Assembly (NCBI RefSeq): GCF_009363535.1 | Contig: NZ_CP045369.1 | Coordinates: 3,855,001-3,919,000, forward strand | DNA length: 64,000 bases | Direction of reading: 5' to 3' | Source: Microbulbifer sp. THAF38 | GTDB lineage: Bacteria; Pseudomonadota; Gammaproteobacteria; Pseudomonadales; Cellvibrionaceae | In this document: positions 8,012-17,428 of the stretch, in pieces | Position numbering within the stretch: position 1 is the first letter of the stretch | Layout of the letters: each line of letters starts with the position of its first letter | Program-made: the position numbers and the translations under genes | The notes under the pieces: model-generated | The model's input: the letters and a program-made list of their open reading frames with translations, nothing else | What the model was told of the DNA's origin: nothing | Databases searched by the model: none

Positions 8012-9463
8012 CTAGTGCGCCCCACGCAATTCCAAGCGACGAAGAAACTCCGACATAATTTGCATGTAAAGCTCTTCCCCCAAATATTTATCTTCAATAC
8101 CTTGATCAATATTGGGGTTGTCATTTACTTCGATCACGTAGGCGTGATTATCCTTCAATTTAATATCTATACCATACAGCCCTTTTCCTACCACAGCTGC
8201 GGCTTTCAGTGCAGCGTTCAATACACTACGAGGGGTTTCAAAGGTGGGCAAGGTGTCAAAGTTTCCACTCGTGTGCCGCTTAACCCCATGGTTGTAAATC
8301 TGCCAGTGATTACGTGCCATATAATATCGGCAGGCATAAAGCGCGCGGCCATTTAACACACCAATACGCCAGTCATAATCGGTATAAAGATATTCCTGCG
8401 CCAAAACAAGCGCCGAGTTTTTAAAGAGATCCCTCAGTTTGTCGATAAGCGACTCTCGATTATCGACCTTAAAAACCCCTCTGGAAAAAGATCCTTCGGG
8501 CAATTTTAAAACGATCGGATAACCCAACTCTCGCTCCAATTGATCCAAAGTACCGGGATCTGCTCGATTGACTACCAGAGTCTTCAGAGAAGGCACTTTT
8601 TGATAATGGAAAGCATCGTGTAAAAAAACCTTGTTACAGCAGCGCAGGATGGAGTCTGGATCATCGAGCACCACAAGACCATTTTGTTCCGCTTCACAAG
8701 CCAGACGGTAGGTATGGTGATCGATCGCCGTGGTTTCCCGTATGAACAGAGCGTCATACTGGTTAATTTGGGAAATTTCATCCGCCGTAACCACATCCAC
8801 CTGTATCCCCAGCCTTCTGCCAGCCCGAATAAAGCGCGAGACTGCGGCTTGGTTGCTCGGCCGGGAAGCCTCCTGCGGATTCACCAGCATCGCCAATTCC
8901 CAGCGGTATTTCTTCCGGCTGCTCTGCTTTCTCCAGCGGATACGTGCGTATTCCCCCAGCACTTGCCAACAAAAATGGCGTTCCTCTGCGTTTAGCTGAG
9001 CCAAGCCAATACGCTGAACCAGGATCAGGACATTCCCTTGATCGGCACTTAAGGTAACTTCCAGCAAAGGCACTGGGTACTGTTGGAATATTGTGGCGGC
9101 TAAGGTCTTCAGGCGGAAGTCTTGCACCTCTCCCATACAGATCAATGCGCGAACGGGTTTCTCATCACGAAAAATCTCTTGGTCAACGCGCTCAGCCTTG
9201 ATCCAGATGCCCTGTTCACCGCCATTACGCAAGGTATTGATGACCCGCACAGAGGGGAGAACATCGTGTCGGCGCGCCTCCGCCAAGAGGGAGCAGTAGT
9301 AGCCCTGGCTCAGATAACGGCGGGTATCGCACAAGTTAATTATGCGTATCCGCTTCTCATGCAGTTTGGGGTAATCGCGGAGGTAATCTTCAAACGTCAG
9401 GGTATTGGCTGGCAGGTCGGCGACATCCAGATCGTCATCGACCACAAGCAGAGTAGTATACAT
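8012..9463 (-). CDS. RimK-like ATP-grasp ligase
   Basis: A 483-residue ligase. The C-terminal ATP-grasp domain (about 275-475) has the P-loop-like stretch VLKLPEGSFSRGVFKV, a central YDWRIGVLNG block and the metal-binding YVIEVNDNPNID near the end. The N-terminal ~190 residues are an extra domain seen in long RimK-family proteins. Relatives add amino acids, often glutamate, to protein or peptide carboxyls. It is the first gene of a minus-strand unit followed by the coupled GNAT gene and the QEGLA protein. The real product is unknown. Confidence 0.87.
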   Translation of the reverse strand: MYTTLLVVDDDLDVADLPANTLTFEDYLRDYPKLHEKRIRIINLCDTRRYLSQGYYCSLLAEARRHDVLPSVRVINTLRNGGEQGIWIKAERVDQEIFRDEKPVRALICMGEVQDFRLKTLAATIFQQYPVPLLEVTLSADQGNVLILVQRIGLAQLNAEERHFCWQVLGEYARIRWRKQSSRKKYRWELAMLVNPQEASRPSNQAAVSRFIRAGRRLGIQVDVVTADEISQINQYDALFIRETTAIDHHTYRLACEAEQNGLVVLDDPDSILRCCNKVFLHDAFHYQKVPSLKTLVVNRADPGTLDQLERELGYPIVLKLPEGSFSRGVFKVDNRESLIDKLRDLFKNSALVLAQEYLYTDYDWRIGVLNGRALYACRYYMARNHWQIYNHGVKRHTSGNFDTLPTFETPRSVLNAALKAAAVVGKGLYGIDIKLKDNHAYVIEVNDNPNIDQGIEDKYLGEELYMQIMSEFLRRLELRGAH

Positions 9464-10067
9464 AGTCAGAACTTATCAAAGCGATGCTTGAGCACATCAG
9501 GAACTGACGGGGTGGGCACCAGCGTAAACACTAGTAAAGGCCTTCGACCCTTGAAGCTTGGGTCGATTTGGGCGAAGAATACTCGCGGCAATAGCTGAGA
9601 ACCAAGCTTTTTTTAAGGCCCTCTACCATGGGCCTTACTAGCCCTATTTATTGTTGAGCAGCCGATTGGTATAGGGCAAAGATGAGAACATATTTAAGGG
9701 CGGAATAGTGTTTACAGTACTAAAAAAAGCATACCAGAAGACCAGCTATCAGAAAGCTGGAATAGGTGTTCATAGCCAGTAGCAGCAAGTCCAGAGGCTT
9801 TACCCTGGAGCGACTTTTTAGTGAACCTCACCATTAGCACAGCTCTCAGACTCCCAGTATTTGCTACCAAGTTCATAGTCTCCTGGTTCTGTGGCCCTGT
9901 GGCACTGGGTACCCCTAAGAACACCAAGCAATAGAAAGCCCATTGAAAGATTCAAGTTCATTAGGCACTCACTGAATAGAGTTCTAATAATCCCAGCACT
10001 AGATTTCTACGCCTGTCCTATTGCCAATTCCCACCTAAAATAGGTCGAGGCAATTAAGGATGGAAAA
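9464..10067. other. Intergenic region before the mrp operon
   Basis: About 600 bases between divergent units. A 7-bp hairpin TCGACCC/GGGTCGA (9544-9550 with 9560-9566) and a second inverted repeat, AAGGCCC/GGGCCTT near 9616-9637, are visible. The second has its T-run on the wrong side to be a terminator. A short minus-strand frame at 9712-9927 has no recognisable pattern. The mrp promoter must lie here, but I cannot place it. Confidence 0.5.
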
Positions 10068-12353
10068 ATGGGTGCAGTGAGCGACAGGGAAGGTCGCGAG
10101 AGTGAACAGGCCACACCGGGGAGATGGATATCACTACTCTCACCCGTAGCTCCGGCTATTGTCACCATTTTTTTGATGGCGCATATGCCAGACATCTCCG
10201 CTGGGAAGGAATTTTCCTTTGGTGTTACCTGGGTTGAGGCACTGGGAGTTTCCCTACAATTTTATGTCGATGGCCTGAGCTTCCTTTTTGCGCTGTTGAT
10301 TAGTGGCATTGGTGTTTTTGTTGCTATCTATGCCGCCTCCTATATGCGCGGTGATCCCGATTTGCGCCGTTTTTACACTTACCTATACCTTTTTATGGTT
10401 GGGATGCTGGGTTTGGTGCTGGCGGGCGATTTGATTACCCTATTTGTCTTCTGGGAAATCACTACCATTTCCAGCTATCTGCTGATTAGTTATAACAATA
10501 CCAGCGCCATTGCCCGCCGCTCCGCTCTACAGGCTTTACTGGTCACCACACTGGGGGGACTTTGCTTACTTGTGGGGTTGCTATTACTTGCGTACGTGGC
10601 AGATAGCTTCGATCTACTGCAGGTATTAGCTGCCGGTAAGACGGTGCGGGCAAGCCCACTTTATTTACCGATCCTGATTCTGATATTAATCGGCGCCTTC
10701 TGTAAGTCTGCACAGTTGCCCTTTCATTTCTGGCTGCCCAATGCCATGGCCGCACCCACACCGGTGAGCGCCTATCTGCACTCCGCCACCATGGTAAAAG
10801 CCGGAATTTACTTACTTGCGCGTATGCACCCGGTATTGGCGCACACCGAGTATTGGGAGTGGATTTTAACCTGTACCGGCGCCGCCACGGCGGCAGTGGC
10901 TGCCTTAGCGGCACTGCGCCAAACCGATCTAAAGCTGGCCCTGGCATACACTACCCTGATTGCACTGGGTACCCTGACCATGTTCCTGGGCTCAGATGCC
11001 TCGGCCGCTGTGGCCGCCGCCATCACATTTCTTATTGTGCACTCCTTTTACAAAGCTGCCTTGTTTATGGTGGTGGGCATCATCGATAAACAGACTGGCA
11101 CGCGCAGCCTTAATAAATTAGGCGGACTCGGCCACTCCATGCATATCACGGTGATTGCGGCTTCAGCGGCTGCACTTTCCATGGCCGGCTTTCCGCCTTT
11201 TCTAGGCTTTATTGGCAAAGAGCTTAAATACGAAGGCGCTTTAGCAGTGGCCTCAGAACCGGCCCTGGTTGCCACAGTGGCAGTTTTTGTCAATGCCGTC
11301 ACGGTAACCGTGGCGGGAATGGTGGCAATCAAACCCTTTTGGAGGAAGAAGCCACAACATATAACCCATGTTCAAGAGGCGCCACCAGGCATGTGGATTA
11401 GCCCGTTAATTTTGAGTGGCCTGGGGCTTACTTTCGGTATGGCACCAGATCTCGTTGGCGGCGGTTTGGTGGAACCCGCGCTGAGCGCAATTTTAGGTGT
11501 GCCAGAGACCATCAAGCTAAAGTTGTGGCACGGTATTAATATCCCTCTGCTGATGAGTATTCTCACTTTTGTTTTGGGAGTCATCATGTATCTGGGGCTG
11601 CGTCGTATGCGCGCTTGGTTGGCCTGGGATTTCAAACATGCGCCCACCAGCGCCGACGAAATGTGGGATAAGTCCCTGGATTTACTTAAAGCCTTTGCTG
11701 CGTGGCAAACCCGTATTCTGCAAAACGGCATCATGCGACGCTACCTGACGGTGATTTTCACTACCATCTCCCTAGTTCTCGCTTATGCCCTGATTCGCGG
11801 TGGGCAATTTCCCCTGGAGTACGCTTGGCCACGCCTGAATTTGAAGGAATGGGCGGCTTTGTTGTTGACGGTGGGGGGAGCCTATATGGCGGGTTCCGCG
11901 CGTAAACCGCTGATCGCTATCTGCGCCCTTGGCGCCTTGGGTGTGGGCGTCGCCCTGATTTATTTATTTCTTGGCGCACCGGATGTGGCCATTACCCAAC
12001 TTCTTGTGGAAACCCTGTACCTGGTGCTAGTGGCGGCAATCCTGCCGCGGCTGCCGGTGTTCAATCCTGGCCGCAAGGTAATATTCCGTCCACGGGATGC
12101 CACACTCGGGGCTATATTGGGCTTGCTGGTAACCTTTAGCCTGTTGGCGGTACTTCAAACGCCACTCGATAGCCCAACGACTGAGTTTTTTGAAAAAGCC
12201 TCTGTGCCCGAGGCCCATGGCCGCAATATCGTCAATGTGATCTTGGTCGACTTTCGCGCGCTGGATACCTTCGGCGAAATTATCGTTGTTTTTACTGCAG
12301 CCGTAGCGGCTGTCACTCTGCTCGGTCACCAGTTGCGACGAGGTAAACAGTGA
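10068..12353 (+). CDS. mrpA: Mrp Na+/H+ antiporter subunit A
   Basis: A 761-residue subunit A with two parts: an N-terminal NuoL-like transporter domain (about 20-500) and the C-terminal MrpA-specific domain (about 590-755, with [21 protein letters not shown]). The conserved ion path is seen in [33 protein letters not shown]. It is an inner-membrane protein that exchanges Na+ (or K+) for protons with subunits B-G, giving salt and alkali tolerance. GGATGG precedes the ATG. Subunit B is a separate gene overlapping by 4 bases, so this is the seven-gene (group 1) layout. Confidence 0.95.
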   Translation: MGAVSDREGRESEQATPGRWISLLSPVAPAIVTIFLMAHMPDISAGKEFSFGVTWVEALGVSLQFYVDGLSFLFALLISGIGVFVAIYAASYMRGDPDLRRFYTYLYLFMVGMLGLVLAGDLITLFVFWEITTISSYLLISYNNTSAIARRSALQALLVTTLGGLCLLVGLLLLAYVADSFDLLQVLAAGKTVRASPLYLPILILILIGAFCKSAQLPFHFWLPNAMAAPTPVSAYLHSATMVKAGIYLLARMHPVLAHTEYWEWILTCTGAATAAVAALAALRQTDLKLALAYTTLIALGTLTMFLGSDASAAVAAAITFLIVHSFYKAALFMVVGIIDKQTGTRSLNKLGGLGHSMHITVIAASAAALSMAGFPPFLGFIGKELKYEGALAVASEPALVATVAVFVNAVTVTVAGMVAIKPFWRKKPQHITHVQEAPPGMWISPLILSGLGLTFGMAPDLVGGGLVEPALSAILGVPETIKLKLWHGINIPLLMSILTFVLGVIMYLGLRRMRAWLAWDFKHAPTSADEMWDKSLDLLKAFAAWQTRILQNGIMRRYLTVIFTTISLVLAYALIRGGQFPLEYAWPRLNLKEWAALLLTVGGAYMAGSARKPLIAICALGALGVGVALIYLFLGAPDVAITQLLVETLYLVLVAAILPRLPVFNPGRKVIFRPRDATLGAILGLLVTFSLLAVLQTPLDSPTTEFFEKASVPEAHGRNIVNVILVDFRALDTFGEIIVVFTAAVAAVTLLGHQLRRGKQ

Positions 12354-12769
12354 ACTCGCTGATACTGCAAACCGCAACCCGAGTGCTGGTGGCACTGATA
12401 CTGGTGTTCTCCATTTATATGTTACTGCGCGGGCATAACTATCCAGGTGGGGGGTTTATTGCCGGCTTAATTGCCGCCTCGGCATTTGTTCTCTTTGCCA
12501 TGGCTTGGGGCGTGGAGGCCGCACAAAGCGCCCTAAAAATTCCGCCGAGCAACCTCGCCGCAACTGGCGTATTGATCGCACTGCTCTCAGGTATGCTGTC
12601 TCTATTTTCCGGCGAGGCGCCATTTTCAGGACAATGGCTACAAGTTACCGGCAATAAAAATTCCGGCGGTCTCTCTCTCAGCAATGTGCTGATTTTCGAT
12701 ATTGGCGTTTATTTGGCGGTGCTCGGTGCAGTACTGACTCTGATTTTTGCCCTGGAGGATTCCAGATAA
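12350..12769 (+). CDS. mrpB: Mrp antiporter subunit B
   Basis: A 139-residue four-span protein with the MrpB signature [20 protein letters not shown] at about 29-48. It starts with GTG inside the mrpA stop (GTGA overlap). It helps form the cation pathway with the C-terminal domain of MrpA, to which it is fused in group 2 systems. Confidence 0.94.
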   Translation: MNSLILQTATRVLVALILVFSIYMLLRGHNYPGGGFIAGLIAASAFVLFAMAWGVEAAQSALKIPPSNLAATGVLIALLSGMLSLFSGEAPFSGQWLQVTGNKNSGGLSLSNVLIFDIGVYLAVLGAVLTLIFALEDSR

Positions 12770-12770
12770 T

Positions 12771-13145
12771 ATGGAAGGTCCACTCGCTCTCGTTGTTGGC
12801 ATATTAATCGCCACCGGTGTCTATCTGATGCTGGCCAGGAATTTACTGCACTACCTGTTTGGGCTGATATTAATCAGTAATGCTGCCAACTTGGCTATTT
12901 TTGTCGCAGGGAGAGTCACTCGTGCCGCGCCACCATTGATTCCGCAGGGTATGGAGGTTGCCCCAGGACCAATCGCCAACCCCCTGCCGCAGGCATTGAT
13001 TCTCACCGCGATTGTGATTGGCTTTGGTTTGCTGGCATTTGCCCTGGCCCTGATCGCCCAGGCCTATAAGGTTCTCGGTACTCTGGATGTAGATACCATG
13101 CGTATCGCCGAGCCGATACCTCCCAAGGGAGAAAAATCTCCTTGA
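12771..13145 (+). CDS. mrpC: Mrp antiporter subunit C
   Basis: A NuoK-like three-span protein of 124 residues, with NLLHYLFGLILISNAANLAIF and NPLPQALILTAIVIGFG. I place the start at ATG 12771, one base after the mrpB stop, rather than at the earlier in-frame codon at 12747, because MEGPLALVVGIL fits the usual N-terminus. It overlaps mrpD by 4 bases. Confidence 0.94.
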   Translation: MEGPLALVVGILIATGVYLMLARNLLHYLFGLILISNAANLAIFVAGRVTRAAPPLIPQGMEVAPGPIANPLPQALILTAIVIGFGLLAFALALIAQAYKVLGTLDVDTMRIAEPIPPKGEKSP

Positions 13146-14662
13146 GTTGGTTACTGGCACTGCCTTTTTTGATACCGATTCTCACCGCCCTCGCCACTTT
13201 CCCGGCACGCGGCAGAAAACTTCTTTGTGGCTTTATTTCAGTTGCCGGTTGTGCCCTGTTACTGGCCGCGACCATCGCCATATTGGTCCTGGTGGAAACC
13301 GGCGGTACCCGTGCCGCGCAAATGGGCGATTGGGCTGCGCCGTTTGGCATCACACTAGTGGCCGATCGACTGAGTGCCATTATGCTGCTGATCAGTGGCA
13401 TCGTTGGCTTCTGTGTTTCCCTGTTTTCCTTATCCGATATCAGGAAATACCGAGTTAAACTGGGTTTTCACAGTTTCTTTCAGCTTTTACTGGCCGGGGT
13501 TTGTGGGAGTTTTATTACCGGGGATTTATTCAATCTCTATGTCTGGTTTGAGGTGATGTTAATCGCCTCCTTCGCACTACTGGTGATTGGCGGCGATCGT
13601 ATCCAATTGGATGGCGGCATTAAATATGTCGCATTAAATCTGGTATCCACATTGCTAATGTTGACCTCTATCGGAATGACTTATGGGTTGACCGGCACCT
13701 TAAATATGGCCCAGCTGCATATCTCTCTGGCCGCTGTGGATAACCCCTCGGCAGTTTCTGCCCTGGCGGTTTTATTTATTTGCGCATTTGGTATTAAGGC
13801 CGCGATTTTTCCGTTATTTTTTTGGTTACCCGCTTCTTATCACGCCCCGCCCGTAACGGTAACCGCGGTCTTTGCCGGCCTGCTGACGAAGGTAGGGGTT
13901 TATGCTCTGATACGCACCTTTACCCTGATTTTTCCCAGTGAGCTGCAATTCCCCCATAGTATTTTGTTGGGTACGGCATTACTTACTATGCTCACCGGGG
14001 TATTGGGTGCGGCGGCCCACTACGAATTTCGCAAGATTCTCGCCTTTCATATCATTAGCCAAATCGGCTTTTTGGTACTGGGCCTTGCGCTTAATTCCCC
14101 ACTGGCCCTGGCCGGGGCAGTCTTTTATATGATTCACAACATCGTTGCCAAGACTAACTTATTTCTTATTAGTGGCACTGCCAAGCGCCTTACCGGTAGT
14201 TTCGAATTAAGTGAAATCGGTGGTCTTTACCGGGCGAGCCCACTGCTTTCTTTCTTTTTCTTTATCGCCGCCTTCAGCCTGGCAGGATTTCCACCACTTT
14301 CGGGCTTCTGGGCCAAATTGTTGTTAGTCAAGGCGAGCCTGGACCAGGCCGCTTATTTTGTAGTTGCTGTGGCCCTGATCACCGGCATCCTTACGTTGTT
14401 CTCTATGAGCAAAATCTGGGCGGAGGCATTTTTAAAGGACCATCCGAAAGATTATTGCCAGCGCCTGCAAGATATCCCCCGGTATGAACGCTATGAGCGC
14501 CTGCTACCTGTAGCGTTTTTGGCTTTGATCACCCTGGTACTCGGTTTAATACCTGGCCCATTAATTGATTACTCCCTGGCGGCCGCCAGGGAGCTATTAA
14601 AGCCGGGGGAATATATTGAGGCGGTACTGGGGCTGAAAATCCAATATGTCGGAAACCGCTGA
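13142..14662 (+). CDS. mrpD: Mrp antiporter subunit D
   Basis: A 506-residue NuoM/NuoN-like proton-translocating subunit with about 14 membrane helices. Conserved elements include LYVWFEVMLIASFALLV, IKAAIFPLFFWLPASYHAPP (the essential Lys/His region) and HNIVAKTNLFL. It starts with TTG in the overlap TTGA with the mrpC stop, so translation is coupled. It forms the proton path of the Mrp complex. Confidence 0.95.
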   Translation: MSWLLALPFLIPILTALATFPARGRKLLCGFISVAGCALLLAATIAILVLVETGGTRAAQMGDWAAPFGITLVADRLSAIMLLISGIVGFCVSLFSLSDIRKYRVKLGFHSFFQLLLAGVCGSFITGDLFNLYVWFEVMLIASFALLVIGGDRIQLDGGIKYVALNLVSTLLMLTSIGMTYGLTGTLNMAQLHISLAAVDNPSAVSALAVLFICAFGIKAAIFPLFFWLPASYHAPPVTVTAVFAGLLTKVGVYALIRTFTLIFPSELQFPHSILLGTALLTMLTGVLGAAAHYEFRKILAFHIISQIGFLVLGLALNSPLALAGAVFYMIHNIVAKTNLFLISGTAKRLTGSFELSEIGGLYRASPLLSFFFFIAAFSLAGFPPLSGFWAKLLLVKASLDQAAYFVVAVALITGILTLFSMSKIWAEAFLKDHPKDYCQRLQDIPRYERYERLLPVAFLALITLVLGLIPGPLIDYSLAAARELLKPGEYIEAVLGLKIQYVGNR

Positions 14663-14664
14663 TT

Positions 14665-15138
14665 ATGCGCGTATTTTTACTTAATCTAATCTTAGCTATC
14701 AGCTGGTCGGCCTTAACCGGCAATGCAACGCTGGCAAATTTCTGTTTTGGTTTTTTCCTTGGTTACCTCGCATTGCGGGTTTCCCCCAAAATTCCTGAGG
14801 GCACCAAATACTTTCAGCGCCTGCCTCGTTTAATCCGCCTAGCCAGTTTTTTTCTACAGGAGTTGGTGGTCTCAAGCTTGCGCGCTGCCTACGAAGTACT
14901 TTCACCAAAACTTCAAAGCCGCCCTCTGGTAGTGCGAATTCCCTTAGAAATTACAGATCAGACACAGATTTTTATACTGGCCAATCTGATATCACTCACA
15001 CCGGGGACCGTAGTGCTGGAAATTACCCAGGACAACTCTGAACTATTGGTACACACCATGTTCGTGGATGATCCAGATATTTTCCGCGAGGAAATCCACC
15101 AAGGTTTTGAAAAGCGGGTGCGGGAGGCTTTTTCCTGA
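14665..15138 (+). CDS. mrpE: Mrp antiporter subunit E
   Basis: A 157-residue protein with two or three N-terminal helices and a cytoplasmic domain carrying the MrpE pattern LANLISLTPGTVVLEIT at about 105-121. It starts 2 bases after the mrpD stop and shares one base with mrpF. It is needed for assembly and activity of the complex in studied systems. Confidence 0.93.
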   Translation: MRVFLLNLILAISWSALTGNATLANFCFGFFLGYLALRVSPKIPEGTKYFQRLPRLIRLASFFLQELVVSSLRAAYEVLSPKLQSRPLVVRIPLEITDQTQIFILANLISLTPGTVVLEITQDNSELLVHTMFVDDPDIFREEIHQGFEKRVREAFS

Positions 15139-15473
15139 TGCACAGTACTATCGTTGATATCAACGCGCCATTAATTGTGGCTGCCATTAATATCTCTTCA
15201 CTCATTTTACTGCTGGCATTGGCCATGTGTTTTATGCGTATCTTTCTCGGGCCGACCCTGGCGGATCGGGTTGTGGCCCTCGACGTACTCAATATTCTTG
15301 CAGTGGCCTACTGCGCATTATTAGCCATTGCCTCTGGAGAGCCGGCCTATCTGAGTGCGGCTATTGCCCTGGCACTGGTGGCTTTTCTGGTGAGTGTGGC
15401 TTTCGCCCGCTTCATTGAAAAAAGTGGAAAAAAAACTGTTCTACACGAGGGAGGCGGCAGTGGTTTTCGATGA
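15138..15473 (+). CDS. mrpF: Mrp antiporter subunit F
   Basis: A 111-residue three-span subunit with the conserved FLGPTLADRVVALD block at about 34-47, where the Asp is important in homologues. The start ATG overlaps the mrpE stop (TGATG). Its last 14 bases overlap the start of mrpG. Confidence 0.94.
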   Translation: MHSTIVDINAPLIVAAINISSLILLLALAMCFMRIFLGPTLADRVVALDVLNILAVAYCALLAIASGEPAYLSAAIALALVAFLVSVAFARFIEKSGKKTVLHEGGGSGFR

Positions 15474-15804
15474 GATTTTTATCGCCACCCTATTGCTGGT
15501 GGGCAGCCTGTTCGGTTTTAGTGCGGCCTTGGGCCTGTTGCGGATGCCGGACTTCTACACTCGCATGAGCACTTCAGGCAAGGCCGCCACTCTTTGCTGT
15601 GGGCTTTTACTGGGAGGTGTGGCCGCAATGTTCCACGATACCCAGGTAACCGCACGCGCAGTGGCGGCGCTGCTGTTTTTGCTCTTCACTGTGCCCATCG
15701 GGGTGCATATGATTGCGCGGGCTGCCTATCGGGTAGGCACCCCTATGTGGCGTGGCAGGACCGCCAGCCCCCGCTTCAAAAACCCGAAGAGGGACTTAAA
15801 GTAG
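15460..15804 (+). CDS. mrpG: Mrp antiporter subunit G
   Basis: A 114-residue subunit when started at GTG 15460, which follows GGGAGG and gives the normal N-terminus (VVFDEIFIATLLL). The longer frame from 15394 would add residues unlike the family. Conserved features are LLRMPDFYTRMS and the hydrophobic core, with a basic C-terminal tail. It is the last gene of the mrp operon and converges on purK with a 20-base gap. Confidence 0.92.
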   Translation: MVFDEIFIATLLLVGSLFGFSAALGLLRMPDFYTRMSTSGKAATLCCGLLLGGVAAMFHDTQVTARAVAALLFLLFTVPIGVHMIARAAYRVGTPMWRGRTASPRFKNPKRDLK

Positions 15805-15824
15805 ATCCTGCCCAGGTGAGTCAG

Positions 15825-16934
15825 TTACTGCTGATAGAGATCAGCAATCATCGCCTCACAGCGCTGAGCCAGCTCTTCTGAACTGTCATCCACCAGAATC
15901 ACATGGCCCATCTTACGCCCGGGACGGAGCGTCTTGCCGTAGAGCCAAACACCCTCATTCTTGTCTGTTGGCGCTCGATCCACACCGAGCATATTGACCA
16001 TGGCAGCGGGCCGTGGGCAGTCGGTGTCACCCAGTGGCATATCCAATATCGCACGCAGGTGATTGGCAAATTGGCTGGTGTCCGCACCCACTAAAGTCCA
16101 GTGACCACTGTTGTGGACCCGTGGCGCAATTTCATTCACCAGCAAGCCTTCACTGGTGACAAAGCACTCCACTGAGAGTACGCCTACATAGTCCCAGTCA
16201 TCCATCAGCTTTTGCAGATAGGCACGGGCACTGGCTAATAATTGTTCATCCTGATAGGGCGCCTTGGAGAGTAACAGCGTTCCTTGGCGGTGCAGGTTCT
16301 CAGTCAGAGGGTAGGTCTTTACTTCTCCGGAAACAGAGCGGGCACCGATCAGGGAAACCTCACAGGAGAAATCTACCGAGGCTTCCACCACACAGGGCAG
16401 ATCTTGAGCCTCTTTGATAGCTTCCTGCAGCTCTGCCGCATCCTTCACCCGCCACTGGTTCTTACCGTCATAGCCATTTTCACAGCTCTTGATAAATGCC
16501 GGATAACCGAGCTTATCCAGGGCATTCAGTAATTCACCGCGTCCCCTTGCCGGCATGAAAGGCGCAACCGGAAGACCGCTCTCAGTGAGAGCCCGCTTCT
16601 CCCTCAAGCGATGTTGGGCTTTCTCAAAAACATGGGGATCTGGGTAAACTGGACAAAAGCGCTGCAACTCTCTCAGCAGTGCTACATCCACCTGTTCACG
16701 CTCGGCAGTGATCACCTCAGGGCAGCCGAGTGCCTGAAATAAATCCTCGCCACTGCCCGCCTCATCCAACCTGACGACTGTGCCGAGCCCTTCGACACAA
16801 CCCGCGTCCTCGCCCTTCTCCGCCAGGAAACTAAATGTAATACCGAGGGGCTTACCCTCTTGTGCCATCATCTGCGCCAGCTGCCCACAGCCGACAATAG
16901 CGATATGTCTGGTTACTTCACTCACTAACTTCAC
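15825..16934 (-). CDS. purK: N5-carboxyaminoimidazole ribonucleotide synthase
   Basis: A 369-residue ATP-grasp enzyme of purine synthesis. It makes N5-CAIR from AIR, ATP and bicarbonate. Seen: the N-terminal Rossmann loop IVGCGQLAQMMAQ, the grasp region FIKSCENGYDGKNQWRV, and the C-terminal NEIAPRVHNSGHWT typical of PurK. It starts with GTG overlapping the purE stop by 4 bases. Its substrate bicarbonate is notable because the operon also encodes an SbtA-like bicarbonate transporter two genes upstream. Confidence 0.96.
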   Translation of the reverse strand: MKLVSEVTRHIAIVGCGQLAQMMAQEGKPLGITFSFLAEKGEDAGCVEGLGTVVRLDEAGSGEDLFQALGCPEVITAEREQVDVALLRELQRFCPVYPDPHVFEKAQHRLREKRALTESGLPVAPFMPARGRGELLNALDKLGYPAFIKSCENGYDGKNQWRVKDAAELQEAIKEAQDLPCVVEASVDFSCEVSLIGARSVSGEVKTYPLTENLHRQGTLLLSKAPYQDEQLLASARAYLQKLMDDWDYVGVLSVECFVTSEGLLVNEIAPRVHNSGHWTLVGADTSQFANHLRAILDMPLGDTDCPRPAAMVNMLGVDRAPTDKNEGVWLYGKTLRPGRKMGHVILVDDSSEELAQRCEAMIADLYQQ

Positions 16935-17422
16935 TCCACCGTTAGCGGAACCTGGTCAGTTTGACGCTCGCGCCAGGCGATCAGTCGCTCCTGCAGTTCA
17001 GTATCGCCCAGGGAGAGCATCTGTGCCGCCATCAGGCCTGCGTTATAAGCCCCAGAGGCACCTACTGCCTGGGTAGCCACGGCAATACCTTTGGGCATCT
17101 GTACGATGGAAAGAAGGCTGTCCATTCCGGTCATAAAACGGCTTTCAACAGGTACGGCAATAACCGGCAGCGGGCTCATAGCGGCAATCATTCCCGGCAG
17201 GTGGGCAGAGCCACCAGCTCCGGCGATAATCACCTGGGTGCCGTTTTTGTGGGCTTCACTGGCGAATTCCACCAGGCGCTGGGGGGTTCTGTGGGCGGAC
17301 ACAACCGCAGTGGCAAAAGGAACCTCCAGCTCGTTCAGGGGTTTGGTGGCATTGGCCATGGTAGGCCAGTCCGATCGCGACCCCATAACGATGGTGACTT
17401 TTTCAAAGGGCAGTGATTTCAC
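16931..17422 (-). CDS. purE: N5-CAIR mutase (AIR carboxylase catalytic subunit)
   Basis: A 163-residue class I PurE that converts N5-CAIR to CAIR in the step after PurK. Motifs: GSRSDWPTM near the start, SAHRTPQRL, and GAGGSAHLPGMIAA. The start is GTG at 17422, six bases after the sbtA-like stop, with its GGAG inside the end of that gene. Translation therefore looks coupled to the transporter gene. Confidence 0.96.
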   Translation of the reverse strand: MKSLPFEKVTIVMGSRSDWPTMANATKPLNELEVPFATAVVSAHRTPQRLVEFASEAHKNGTQVIIAGAGGSAHLPGMIAAMSPLPVIAVPVESRFMTGMDSLLSIVQMPKGIAVATQAVGASGAYNAGLMAAQMLSLGDTELQERLIAWRERQTDQVPLTVE

Positions 17423-17428
17423 TTGCGG

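Noticed and set aside
9616..9637. Inverted repeat AAGGCCC/GGGCCTT as a terminator
   Set aside because: The T-run precedes the stem on the plus strand and becomes an A-run after it on the minus strand, so neither direction fits.
9712..9927. 71-residue minus-strand frame before mrpA
   Set aside because: No motif, no ribosome site and no conserved-looking composition.
10543..10947. 134-residue minus-strand frame inside mrpA
   Set aside because: It is a shadow of a well-supported antiporter gene.
12747..12770. Earlier start for mrpC
   Set aside because: It overlaps the end of mrpB and adds residues unlike the family; ATG 12771 gives the standard N-terminus.
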